Positions 34,643 to 45,133 of a stretch of 47,166 nt of DNA are shown here, in pieces. Positions within the stretch are counted from its first letter, which is position 1; the number at the start of each line of letters is the position of its first letter. The notes below the pieces were generated by a model, which was given only the letters and a program-made list of their open reading frames with translations, was not told where the DNA came from and ran no database searches. A program made the translations under genes and the position numbers. The stretch is from Chara braunii (taxonomy: Eukaryota > Streptophyta > Charophyceae > Charales > Characeae). The stretch is from NCBI GenBank assembly GCA_003427395.1, contig BFEA01000330.1, positions 1,465,658 through 1,512,823 of the forward strand, read 5' to 3'.

Positions 34643-36689
34643 CGTGCATTGCCCTTTCTCTCTCCGCTAATATCTCATCTCTCGAGGCCTCACCTTTCTA
34701 CCTACTCTAGGACCCTCTCCCGAAAAGGTGTTTTTCGTCAGCCAATATACACTGCTCCAACGAATGAGGGTGCCCCAATCCTAGTGAGAGCCTAATGCGG
34801 GATGATTGCGTGCACGTGGCGTCATCCACAAGCAAGCGTCGTTAGCCTCCACGTCACACTGACCATGCATGGGCCATATCGAGTGAGCGTTCCGAGCCTT
34901 TCCCTTGCTCGCGCACCCAAAAGGCCATGACAATGGCCCCAGAACCATGCGACAAGATCTTACTCTAACTGTCACCGGACACACGGCTGGAACCCAGGCA
35001 AGCTTTCGACACCGCGATTAATAGGCAACATCACCATATCATGGAGACGACTCCGTCCTCTCTTTCATGTCTGACTTCCGTGGTTCCTTCCCGTCATGCA
35101 AGAGCAGTAGACAACCCACTGCCACTATTCATGAACCGCCCTGACACACCTTCCCCTTTTCCCATCTGCTCACTCAAGAAAGTTGCGATGATGTCGCCTA
35201 ACCCTCTCAGACGAGAAAGGTTTTTTTACTATGACGCAAGATGACCCTTCTGCGCCCTGCACTCGTCAAGTAGGTGACATCAACAAAGTAACGGAACAGA
35301 GAGCGCTTTCTCATCCGTGTCTAACTTTTGCGCGTCTTCTCTCTCTTCGTCCCTCTTGGTCGTGATCACTCACATATTTTGCAGCCTAGCGGCCCTGGTC
35401 CCTCTGTCGCCGCGAGCTTGCCTCTGGGCCGCCCTCAACAGTCTCAGCTGGTGGGTGGTCCCGTCTGCTCCAATCAGTGCCACGACAGGGTCTCCGCGTC
35501 ACTCATATCACTCTCTCCCCCAAAGTCCCTGTCCAGGTGAGCCTGCTCTCGTTCCACCATATCGATAGAGGTATCGGCCTCATGATACGCGATCATTACC
35601 TGCATCTCCTCTGTCACGCCGTCTCTCCTGCAACGTCTCTTAGCGCGGTCTTTGGCCTCAGTAATTGTCGCCTACAACTTTGAGTTAGCCCTCATCTCCT
35701 TTTCCTTAGCTCCCTCCACGTTAATCTTCAGTTTTGGCACTTCTCCCCCATTGTAGTTTAGCATGGTCGTGATCCACGGGCCCTCTCCGGACATTGGCCT
35801 CCAACATGTCAGGAGGCCCCAGCAATCCGGCCTATAGAAGGGCCATAGTCGTCATCTCCCCGATAGCCAAGTCCCCTACTAACAGTCCCTGTGTGATACT
35901 AGGCTTACAGGCTCAGGAATAGCTAGGACTGAACAAGCAAGGCACGCACACACAAGTGAAGTCACGCACACACAAGTGAAGTCACGCGCCCACTCTGCCG
36001 CCCGACTCTCCCTCTCCGGCTCACCCGTGCTCAGCATAACGGGGACTGCCCACATCCAAATAGCCAACGATGTATCCTCCCCACCTTTTATAGGGTCGCT
36101 ACTTTCCTCGATCCTCATGTTTTGAGTGAGGGATCTGATTCGACTGACACTAAAAACTCTAAGTATTAATAATAAGGACTTAGGAAAACTTTTTAAACAA
36201 TTAAAATAGTGTTTAAAGAACAAAAGGGAGGGTGTGAGGCAGCACCCAAACGGTCATATTACACACAGTGCTCTCTGTCATCCGTCGCAACCCTTTGTTT
36301 CTGACGTGACACTCAACTGGTGTGGCGGACCCATAATGGGATACCACCCGACATTTCAATTCCCTCATAAGTCGTTTAAGGGCTACCACTAATGGGTTCT
36401 CGTATCCGATGGTAAGAAGGGGGCTTACAACCTCCCACGGGGGTTGATAAGCCTCCTACCAAAGCGGCCGCAGGTTGCCCCTCTTTTGGGGTCCCGCCAC
36501 GCGGTGCTCAGCCGGACAAGTCAGACATAAGTAATAAGCAAAGGGTCGGGCCAGTTCAGTCCACCAGGTCGGAGTCAAAGAACGAACCGTTAGCTTCCCC
36601 CGAAATGACAGAATGGGGGAATTTAAATAAGAAAGTTGGTAATAATGATAATAATAACAATAATAAAGAAAATAACGACAATTCAGAAC
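34643..36689. other. Unassigned flank of the LTR element
   Basis: Open frames on both strands (for example 35041-35244 and 35317-35568 plus, 35879-36223 minus) show no domain I know. A 20-base direct duplication containing CACACACAAGTGAAGTCACG lies at about 35944-35987. Confidence 0.5.
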
Positions 36690-36745
36690 CCTCCAGCACT
36701 TAGGCCTTGCTAAACCATTAGACCACAGGGCGCTAGGACGACAGT
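36690..36745 (-). repeat. tRNA-like A-box remnant
   Basis: The minus strand reads GCGCCCTGTGGTCTAATGG then TTTAGCAAGGCC, close to the 5' half of a plant tRNA-Glu/Asp (TGGTCTAATGG is a good A box). The following GGAGGGTTCTGAATTG is a poor B box. Probably SINE-derived. Confidence 0.4.
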
Positions 36746-37139
36746 CAAAATCCAGGCGCGGATCCGAAGCTCCTGCGCTCATCTCCCCTTCTCCTCCTTC
36801 TTCCTTTTTTTCCCTCCTTTGTGTTTTCTCTTTTACATCGTTGCCACCGCACATATCCCATAATACGACCGTCGGGACCTGACGCACAGCTGAGCATACC
36901 GTACTACCCTTTTTGCTATCTAGACCGACCAGACGGTCGCTTCAGCTACGATGCGGCTCACTGTAAGATAAGACGCCGAACCTGCGAAGCACCACTAAAA
37001 GGCCCAGAAACTGAGCCTGTAGTGAGAGTATGTGGGCGGGAGTCCAGTACACTGCGGTAAGTGGATGCCTGACACGCCGTGGTGAGCAAGTGGGTATAGG
37101 TGCCTGGTACGCAGCGGAGGGCCTGTACACAGCGCCCTC

Positions 37140-37217
37140 TTTTGTCCACGTTCGGCCTGAACAACCAAACGTTCGGAAGGTTCGGTTCGGGAGTTCGGCC
37201 AAACATGAATGCCAGCA

Positions 37218-37222
<5 letters not shown>
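37140..37222 (+). mobile_element. Family G right end, second copy
   Basis: TCCACGTTCGGCCTGAACAAC...AATGCCAGCAACCCTATATATA matches 17274-17352. The (TA)n tract that follows starts the chain of TA-separated elements. Confidence 0.6.
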
Positions 37223-37257
<35 letters not shown>

Positions 37258-37258
<1 letters not shown>

Positions 37259-37922
37259 TAGCTACCAGCCTGGCCGCCCGGGTCACCCTATTTTCCCGGA
37301 CGGCCCGGTCGTGGAAGGACAAGGGAAGGTCCTGGCAAAAAAAAAAAAAAAAAATCAGAAAATTTTGGGCCGGATTTCGGCAAAAAAATGTAGTTTTCAT
37401 TCTGTTCAAAAAATATAAAATGTTTGTTTTGACAAAATTGCAGTTTACTCATCTTTTACAGACCCACTGTCTGAGTGTGTGTGGTTAAACTCTCATCGCG
37501 TCGAGTGTGGGGAACTTTAGTGTTGAGCGCAGCTATGACATGTCATGATGGGTTGCACGACTATAAGCCTAAGTACCTTCAATTCATCTAGAGGAGGGAG
37601 CTGGAAACAGAAGAGGGACCTATGGTTATATCTATCCTGGATTATAGTCGTTATAACCAGGAGGCTAAATTAAAAATGGACGTAGAAGGGGCTAGAATGG
37701 AGGAGATAAGGATAGACTAGAAATTGCAGATTGTGGAGACGGAGGCCAAGAATCGGGCCAAGAGGAGGTGCAGGAGGAATGGTGTGACAACAGAGCTCCA
37801 GGTGGCAGTCTCGTACTCTTTTAAAATAAAATTTAAAGTAAAAAAATACTTAGAAATTTTTTATTTATTTATTTTATTTTGGTCCTACCGGGAAAGTGGC
37901 CTCGGGCCACTCTGGTAGCCTA
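37258..37922 (+). mobile_element. Family F hAT-like MITE between two (TA)n tracts
   Basis: Inverted ends ACTAGCTACCAG (37258) and CTGGTAGCCTAGT (to about 37923), with (TA)n at 37222-37257 and 37924-37953. The GC-rich block GGCCGCCCGGGTCACC is followed by poly-A. Inside, minus strand 37445-37385 matches the foldback-family arm (TTTTGTCAAAACAAACAT...TTTTTTGAACAGAAT). No transposase. Confidence 0.7.
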
Positions 37923-37953
<31 letters not shown>

Positions 37954-37956
<3 letters not shown>

Positions 37957-38715
37957 GGTCACCAGCCCGTATGTACGGAGGTCCCCTGGCAGACCTCCGT
38001 ACGCACGGGCGTTAAGGGTCCCGTACGGGGTCTGAACCCGACGGCGTTCGGCCCCCGCCAAAAAATATTTCGGGGTCTAAAACTAATTATTTTTTTCTGT
38101 ATGTTTTCTTGTGAGTTCTCTATGACGTGAGGTACGTGCCTGTAAATTTTCAAGTCATATGGCTTAGCCAAATAATAATTACAAATCGCCAAAGATGGCG
38201 GTGTCAAAACGTGCTCGCCCATAATTTTTTTCGCTTTTTACTTTTTGTTTTCACTTTAGTTCGGGCTCTAAACAATTTTATTATTTTTTTAAACTTTTTT
38301 AGTGGGTTTTGTATTATGTGAAGTACGCATCTGTAAATTTTCAGGGCATTTAGCTATGCCAAAAAAAAATCAAAAATCGCCAAAGATGGCGGTGTCGAAA
38401 ACATGCTCTCACACCCACTAAATGTAATTCTCTTTTTATTTTTATTTATTTTTATTATTAGTATTTATTTTCCGTATTTTATTTGTATTTCAAATTTGGT
38501 AAGGAATTCGGATGTAATGTTCAGGCAAATCTTGTTTAATTTATTTTTCCCCATAACATATCTTTTGTTCAGATTTTTTTGATGACGTTATTTTTTTATT
38601 TTTATTTTTTTTGGTCCGCGTTCGGCCCGAACGGCCAGACACATCCCCAAAGGGTCCCATACGTTCGGGCATTCGGGTTCGGGCGTTCGGCCCGTCCGGA
38701 ACACCGGTTACCCTG
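37954..38715 (-). mobile_element. hAT-like MITE, family E copy 3
   Basis: Inverted ends CAGGGTCACC (37954) and GGTTACCCTG (38706-38715), inserted in (TA)n. The palindromic box CGCCAAAGATGGCG occurs at 38187-38200 and 38378-38391, 191 bp apart, each followed by GTGTC and AAAAC. It lies inverted relative to copy 2 at 38847-39616, so the pair forms a long imperfect inverted repeat. Confidence 0.82.
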
Positions 38716-38794
38716 TATATATGTATATATCTGTATATATATATATATATTAGAATATATATATATATTAAAATATATACATATATATATTAGA

Positions 38795-38826
38795 ATTACC
38801 GGGCAGTTCTGTTTGTGACGATATAT
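38795..38826 (+). mobile_element. 3' end fragment of the hammerhead-like repeat family (H1)
   Basis: TTACCGGGCAGTTCTGTTTG followed by TGACGATAT equals the last 30 bases of the family members at 40102-40330 and 45145-45252. Retention of only the 3' end suggests 5' truncation, as retroposed copies show. Flanked by TATATATTAGAAT on both sides. Confidence 0.65.
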
Positions 38827-38846
38827 TAGAATATATATCTATATAT

Positions 38847-39616
38847 GAAGGTTTGCCGGCGTTCGGGAGGGGCCGAATGCCCGAACCCGAACGCCCGAAC
38901 GTACGGGACCCCTTCGGAAGGCGTTCGGCCGTTCAAGCCGAACGCGGACAAAAAAAAAAAAAAAAAAAAAAAAAAACAAATCAAAAACTTCTGAAAAAAA
39001 CAAATGTTATGGAGAAAAATAAACTAAAGAACATTTACCTGGGCACTACATCCAAATTCTTTACCAAATTTAAAATAAAAATCAAATACAAAAAATAAAC
39101 ACTATGATAAAAATTTAAAAAAATAAAAAGAGAACTAAAATGAGTGAGTGTACCAGCACCTTTTCGACACCCCATCTTTGCCGATTCTTAATTATTTTTT
39201 GGCATTGACAAATGCCCTGAAAATTTACAGATATGTATTTTACATAATCAATAACTCGTTAAAATTTTTTCAAAAAATAATAAAAGTTTTAGGCCCCGAA
39301 ATAAAGTGAAAACAAAAAGTTAAAAGTGAAAAAAAACAAAATAGTGAGTGGGCGAGCACGTTTTGACACCCCCATCTTTGATAATTTTTAATCTTTTTTT
39401 GGCTTAGAAGAATGGCTTCAAAATTTATAGGCATGTAGGTTACATCATAGGGAACTCACAAAAACAAATTCAGAAAACAAAAATTATTTTTAGGCCCCGA
39501 AAATGTTTTTGGTGGGGGCCGAACCAGGAGATGTTCGGCCCCCAAACGGGACCCCGAACCCCCGAACGTTCGGGGGCGAGCTCGGGGCCCCCCGAACGTT
39601 CGGTCAGGTAACCCTG
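38847..39616 (+). mobile_element. hAT-like MITE, family E copy 2
   Basis: Left end decayed (GAAGGTTTGCC in place of CAGGGTTACC); right end GGTAACCCTG at 39607-39616. Collinear with 12133-12906, including CCGGCGTTCGGG, the poly-A tract after GCGGAC, two CCATCTTTG boxes, and GGGGGCCGAACC near the right end. Confidence 0.8.
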
Positions 39617-40050
39617 TATATATGTATATTTGTATGCATATATATATGTATAATATGTATGTATATATATATATGTATATATATAGGGTTACCGTTGTTC
39701 AGTTCGGAGGAACACCCGAACCCCAACGACTGCATGTTCGAGACCCCCTAGTAACAAGTTTGAATCAAACATGAATGGGGTTTTTTTTTTTTTTAATGAA
39801 TGTATTGCAGAGAGTATTTTTTTTAAATGCATATATGTTTANAAAAAAAAAAAAGTAGAGAGGCATTTTGCCTACAGAATAGCAGGAACCCCACCCGCCA
39901 TTTATGTATGTGTTTGTGTGTGCGTATCGAGGGCAGGTAACCCCTCCTCCATCAATTAAAAAAAAAAATAAAAAAAAATGCATCGAACGCACGTGTGTTG
40001 TGTGCGTGAGGGATAGGGGTAACCGATCCCCTAGCAATGATCAATAAATC

Positions 40051-40093
<43 letters not shown>

Positions 40094-40101
40094 TATGTAT
40101 A

Positions 40102-40208
40102 TCGTCACAAATAGAACTGCCCGGTAAACCGTAGGCAGAGAGAGAGAAGAGGACAACAAACGAGGGGCTGTGACAAACTGTTTCGTCGGAGTTTCACCGA
40201 CTCGTCAG
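40102..40208 (-). ncRNA. Hammerhead-ribozyme-like repeat, left palindrome arm (H2a)
   Basis: Core on the minus strand at 40208-40172. CUGACGA is followed by stem II GUCGG/CCGAC with loop UGAAACU, then GAAA. A 3-bp stem III (ACA/UGU, loop GUU) follows and ends in the cleavage triplet GUC. Every conserved core base of a hammerhead (CUGANGA, GAAA, NUH) is present. The stem I partner is missing: 5' of CUGA is only (UA)n, which does not pair with ACAGCC 3' of the cleavage point. Self-cleavage in cis is therefore not shown. Confidence 0.6.
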
Positions 40209-40225
40209 TATATATATATATATAT

Positions 40226-40330
40226 TGACGAGTCGGTGAAACTCCGACGAAACAGTTTGTCACAGCCCCTCGTTTGTTGTCCTCTTCTCCCTCTCTGCCT
40301 ACGGTTTACCGGGCAGTTCTATTTGACGAT
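40226..40330 (+). ncRNA. Hammerhead-ribozyme-like repeat, right palindrome arm (H2b)
   Basis: Reverse complement of 40102-40208 with about three differences in 105 bases (one two-base deletion in GTCACAAATAG, one A/G change). The centre is (TA)8. Core at 40225-40261, but C3 of CUGANGA is U here (UUGACGA), which would weaken or abolish catalysis. Stem II, GAAA, stem III and GUC are intact. Confidence 0.55.
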
Positions 40331-40890
40331 ATATATATATATATAAAAAATAGCACGTCGAACGAGCGTGTGTGTGTTCGTGTGTGTTTGTGGCTGCACA
40401 AGGCGTCGCGATCCCTCCCCCACTAATCACTCAATCAATCAATCGATTAATCAATCAATTTATAAGAAAATAATAATAATAACACGTCGAACGCGTGTAA
40501 TTTTTTATTTTTTTGTTTTTTGTTTTGTGTGCGCACACAAAGGGGGGGGCGACCCCTCCCCCAACAATCAATCAATCAACCAATCGATCAATCAATCAAT
40601 CAATCAACCAACCAACCAACCAACGATCAATCAATCAATCAATCAGGCAATCAAGCAAGCAAACAATCATGCAATGAAGCAATCAAGCAATCAAGCAATC
40701 AAACAATCAATAAAAAAAAATAAAAAAATAAATGGATCGAACGTGTGCTTGTGTGTGGGCACTAAGGACGAGCAAACCCACCCCCTCCAATTAATCAATC
40801 AATCTATATAAAAAAAATAAAAGTTTGAAGAAGAAAAAAAACAAGAGCGTCAAATGTGCACGTGTTTGTGTGTGTGTGTGTGCTCGCACG

Positions 40891-41433
40891 TTGTCGAAAG
40901 GGATGGTGTTCTGACCCTCCTCAGTGTACCAGGCTCATCTTATAGGTGACTTGTTTTTGGTTTAATCCCGCTGGCGCTCTTACAACAAAAAGGTGGGGGT
41001 ACGCCACCGGTCTTTCCTTTGGTTAATGCAGGTTCGGTGCCCTGCTATACAACAGAGCATAATCGGTTTTTGCTCGTGGTAGCTGCCAAACTCGCCCAGG
41101 GAAACTGAAGTAGAGGGACTGATGCAGTCTTTTCTACTGCGCGTCGAGCTCCCCCTACTCAAGTTATGGGATAGTTACATGTCGCGCAGTCAGCACCAAA
41201 AAAAGAAAAAAAGATGAGAAAGAAAGAGGAGAAAATGATGAGAGAGTAAAATGTCATGTTTACTATCTATGCAAAGTATCTAGATTGTTCTTTTAGTACT
41301 TCATCAATCTGATGGCTACTGCGGATGGTGATTTACGTTGTTGTTGTTGTTGTTATTGTTGTTGTTGGTTTTTTTTTTTTTTTTTTTTTTTTTTCCGTAG
41401 GCGGGTCACTTCCATGTCTGGATGCATGAACAC
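40891..41433. other. No gene; (TTG)n and long poly-T
   Basis: TTGTTG repeats at 41338-41367 followed by a 28-base T run. The rest has no recognisable content. Confidence 0.6.
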
Positions 41434-41785
41434 GGACATCGTGCTGCGATAACGGGTTTCCTTAGCACGCGGCCTACAGGGTACCACATCTGAAACGACA
41501 TATCGGGGTAGGACGCGGTAGGCCGTGAAAAACCGATCGCGCGACAAAAGAAATTGCTATCGTGGCCTAACGGTCCTTTGACAGTTTCTAAGTGGCGGGG
41601 GGACCGGACATGGACATCGTGCTGCGACGGCGGGTTTCCTCAGCACGCGGCCTACCGGGTCCCAAATCTGAAACGACAAATCGGGGTGGGACCCGGTAGG
41701 CCGCGAAAAACCGGTCGCGCGATAAAAGAAATTGCGATCGCGGCCTACCGGTCCTTCAACAGTTTCTAAGTGGTGGGGGGACCGG
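41434..41785. repeat. 178-bp tandem duplication containing an 18-bp perfect hairpin
   Basis: Unit starts GGACATCGTGCTGCGA at 41434 and 41612 and ends AGTTTCTAAGTGG...GGGGGGACCGG. In the second unit GCGGCCTACCGGGTCCCA (41647-41664) is perfectly inverted at 41687-41704. In the first unit the same arms carry several mismatches. A third GCGGCCTACCGG lies at 41738. Confidence 0.9.
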
Positions 41786-41814
41786 TGGTTTAAAGCCGCA
41801 TGGGAGACCCTGTC

Positions 41815-43204
41815 CTTCCCAACGGAGCAGGGTAGACAGGGCCAAGTGGACCCCAAAAGGAAAAACTAGGCACAACCAAAGTTTGGATAGCAAAGGTGGC
41901 AACTGCAGATAGGAAGGAACACTGGGAGGCCTAGCGGAACGCATATTGATAGCGGAATGGGAACTTACTAGAGGACATGTGGGGTGCTTCTTCATGAAGT
42001 CGTTCATGAAGAAGAAACTAAAATCGACCTGATGGGAAACGATTAGAAGGGCATGGAAGGAGCTGCCCCTAGAGGAACAAACACCACCCAGACCCAAAGA
42101 GGAAGTACTGGCCCAACAACTCTTTGAAAATGTGCAGATAAGAGACCAAGAGGGCAACTGCTTTTGGGCGAATGCCAGTGGGGCATTTTCAACCTTTGGA
42201 GTGGCCTGGATGAGGAGAGGCATTGTGGAAATTTGAGATCTAGGGTCCCTAATCAAGGGCCGCTAGGAGCCAATGACAGAAATAAAAGCTCAACTAGCAG
42301 GACTACACAGAGTGGAAGACAATTGGAGACAAATCATCAATACTATACCTCAACAGTGGATGGACATTCAGCAAGATTGAAAGATGGAAATGCTCAACAC
42401 ACTCAAATATCCTGCAACTTCATAATGAGGTAACACCCAGGGCTGGTGTAACCCGCCACAAATCCGAGTGGTGGAGTTAAACAGGGAGAAGAAAACAACC
42501 AGAATCCTGAGCTGGGTGGGAAGGAGCCCCCTCCAACACATGCCAATTGATCCATATGCCTGGAGTTGGAAGTCACAATCTGACTGTCGACTGCCAATTT
42601 CCTTGTTGGACTACTCAGTGCAACGGGGATATGAGATGTCAGGCAAGAAACGAAGAACATCAGCAGAGATTGCAATATTCAGATGGCAGAGAGTCTGCGA
42701 TGAAGGCCTAATCGGAAGCAAAAGCCGAATTTGAGAAAGTGTGAAAAATAGTAAAATACTTACAATCCTCCCGAATGGAAAACAAGTCAGCATTTTGTGG
42801 ATGATATCTCTGATTGTGTCCCCCTCAACGGTCTGGTTGGTGAGCAGAGGGATCGAAGTGGAACTCAAGTGTTCAAGATGCAGTAGCCCAGTTGAGTCGA
42901 CCCGCCACCTCTGGTGGGAATGCCCAGCCTCAAAAAGGATTTGGAAGTGGTGGGCGTACCACTGGGAGAAGATGGAAGGAGCAGGAGTGAAGTGGGATGA
43001 ACGTTGGGTGCTCCTGGGTTCCTACGTGAGACAAAAGAAGGCAAGAATTGATGGGGCTATGTAGCCCATGCGGGAAGAGGATTAATATGTGAGCCTTGTG
43101 AGGTGATCTTGATCGATCGCAACAGAGCCAGGTTCCAGGGCTGCCCATTATCAGACAAGGAAACAAAATACATGATCAGAAAGGGACTGAAGCAGACAAT
43201 TTGA
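41815..43204 (+). pseudogene. LINE (L1-type) ORF2 C-terminal remnant with zf-RVT domain
   Basis: One plus-strand frame can be followed from about 41982 (FFMKSFMKKKLKST) to 43061 through about seven stops. It includes WETIRRAWKELPLEEQ, ILSWVGRSPLQHM, PISLLDYSVQRGYEMSG and RTSAEIAIFRWQRVCDEG. It then reaches the zinc-binding segment CSRCSSPVESTRHLWWECP at about 42870-42930, the CxxC...HxxxxC pattern of the plant reverse-transcriptase zinc-binding domain. After a frameshift near 43060 it continues ILIDRNRARFQGCPLSDKE to a stop at 43202-43204. A less certain frame near 41815 contains AKWTPKGKTRHN. The reverse transcriptase and endonuclease domains are absent: a 5'-truncated, long-dead copy. Confidence 0.75.
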
Positions 43205-43618
43205 GTAGACTAGAGGAGAAGAGTGAAATCAGGCAAGGGCAGCAAACGACAACTTTACTGTTTCTACGAACATGGGGCCAAAATCGCCAATTGGTAGCAC
43301 TATACTCTACAAGAGGGCTGGTCATTTTGCCATGGATTAGGGGGCCACATAGGTAAAGGAGAGATCCTATTATTAGTGGAGGGTCACTAGGACGGACAAA
43401 CCAAGGTACCTCGGTTCGAGATTCAGACCGCAGGAGATCAAGTAGGGGAGGAGGGTGGTAGAGTGTTATGGAGACTTGGAACAGGGGTTCCAACCGGCCG
43501 TCTGAGGCCGGTGTTAGGCCACATAGGCCTGTGTAGACAATAGTTTAGCAAGGTTAGATAAAATAGCTTAACTATGATAGCACAAGAACGATAAAACATG
43601 GTAAACCTTCGATCCTGC
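43205..43618. other. Possible LINE 3' region, otherwise unassigned
   Basis: Directly follows the LINE stop and runs to the start of a duplicated repeat. No poly-A tail is visible. A CGGTTCGAGATTC string at 43411 is a weak B-box match. Confidence 0.4.
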
Positions 43619-44245
43619 ATGTTGAGTACAGCATGCGGGAAAGTTAAGGAATGCGATGTTCTTTCAACCTAAGACTCGGATGGCTGTAAATGAAATCAGC
43701 TAATGCTGGCGGGATAACTCCGGGTCGAACTGTGAGGTCCCCGACCTCATGTTGATAATTATGGAATCAAGTGTTTGAAAAAAAAAAAAAAAAAAACGTA
43801 TTCAGAATGTCTCGAGGCTGCTATGACTTTCGTATAGATGACAACACTTCTTCCAACCGTTTTGTATTTTTTCCCTTCCTCCATTGTTGCTAACCATTTT
43901 CTCTGGAACGCAAGTTAAAAAATATGTGAGGTGAGAGGGGGAGGAAGGGGGGAAGCCGTTTTGTACCAGAGCACGACGTTACACCGACGATGTGAGATCT
44001 CGCGAACGACCAACAAAGGGAATTGGACAAAGCGCCTGAACCTGGATGTCGCATTGGCAAAATTTCATCGACCTGTTCATAACAAAACTAAGTCCACAAT
44101 CATGCGATCAATCCAATTCCTCTTCGGGTGTGAGACCTAACCGACCGATTTTACAGAATTTACAAAATCTATGCAAAATCAGGGCATATTACTCCCATTG
44201 GCTTGCTATGAGGGCACGGGTGCGTGACCCGTAGCTTGTTAAGTG

Positions 44246-44295
<50 letters not shown>

Positions 44296-44355
44296 GAGAG
44301 AGAGAGAGAAAGAGAGAGTTTCATCGATAAGATGAGCAACGCACCAACCAACAAC
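43619..44355. repeat. 0.74-kb dispersed repeat, copy 1
   Basis: Highly similar to 46203-46947. Shared landmarks are TTGAGTACAG, GGAATGCGATGTTCTTTCAA, CGGGATAACTCCGGGTCGAA, a poly-A tract, GTATTCAGAATGTCTCGAGG, GAACCTGGATGTCGCATTGG and (GA)n. Both end ATCGATAAGATGAGCAACGC. No coding frame is supported. Alternating unique DNA and poly-A suggests a composite repeat. Confidence 0.88.
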
Positions 44356-44400
44356 GCTTGCGCCTATATTATATATATATATAATATATATATATATATA

Positions 44401-45080
44401 CAGTGTCACCAGCCCGTACGTACGGAGGGCCCCGGGCAGACCTCTGTACGTACGGGCGTTCCGGGTCCTGTACGGTGTCCGAACCCGACGGCATTCGGAC
44501 CCCGCCAAAAATTATTTCAGAGCCTAAAAATATTGTTTTTTTTCTGACTTTTGTTGTGTCAGTTCTCTATGACGTGATGTACAGGCTTATAAATTTTCAA
44601 GTCATTTAACTGAGCTAAATGAGAATTAAAAATCGCCAAAGATGACAGTGTCAAAACGTGCTCGCCTACGTTTTTTTTTAACTTTTTACTTTTCGTTTTC
44701 ACTTTAGTTCGGTATCTAAATAATTTTATTATTTTTTGAAACTTTTTTAGTGGGTTTTGCATTATGTGCAGTACACATCTGTAACTTTTGAGGGCATTTA
44801 CCTATGCCCAAAAAAAAATAAAAAATCGCCAAAGATGGCGGTGTCGAAAACGTGCTCACTCACTCATAAATTTAATTTTTTATTATTATTATTATTTTTA
44901 TAACTCGTATTTGTTTTTCGTATTTTATTTTTATTTTAAACTTGGTAAAGAATTTGGATGTAATGCTCGGGCAAATCTTGTTTAATTTATTTTTCTTCAT
45001 AACATATCTTTGTTTCATATTTTTTTGATTTTTTTTTCTTTTTGTCCGCGTTCGGCTTAAACGGCCGAACGTCGGTTACC

Positions 45081-45083
<3 letters not shown>
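44401..45083 (-). mobile_element. hAT-like MITE, family E copy 4
   Basis: Ends CAGTGTCACC (44401) and GGTTACCCTG (45074-45083), in (TA)n on both sides. The palindromic box is at 44827-44840, with a decayed version (CGCCAAAGATGACAG) at 44634. Same orientation as copy 3; about 80 bp shorter. Confidence 0.8.

Positions 45084-45133
<50 letters not shown>

Larger units (their letters stand above)
39687..40890. repeat. Family G left end plus compound (GT)n/(AATC)n array, copy 2
   Basis: AGGGTTACCGTTGTTCAGTTC opens the block, which repeats the order of units at 17395-18266: CCATTTATGTATGTGTTTGT, ATCGAACGCACGTGTG, GACCCCTCCCCCAACAATC and AACAAGAGCGT. It is interrupted at 40060-40345 by TA tracts and the palindromic hammerhead-like repeat. 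An N lies at 39842 in a poly-A tract. The final CACGTTGTCGAAAGGG (about 40890) corresponds to the point where LTR A begins in copy 1. Confidence 0.8.

Noticed and set aside
40172-40208. Active self-cleaving hammerhead at this exact locus
   Set aside because: Core, stem II, short stem III and GUC are present, but no sequence 5' of CUGA pairs with ACAGCC 3' of the triplet, so stem I cannot form locally. Reported as hammerhead-like only.
43700-43800. tRNA-derived SINE with B box GGGTCGAACTG and poly-A tail
   Set aside because: The B-box match is weak and no A box is convincing. The poly-A tract lies inside a larger repeat unit rather than at its end.
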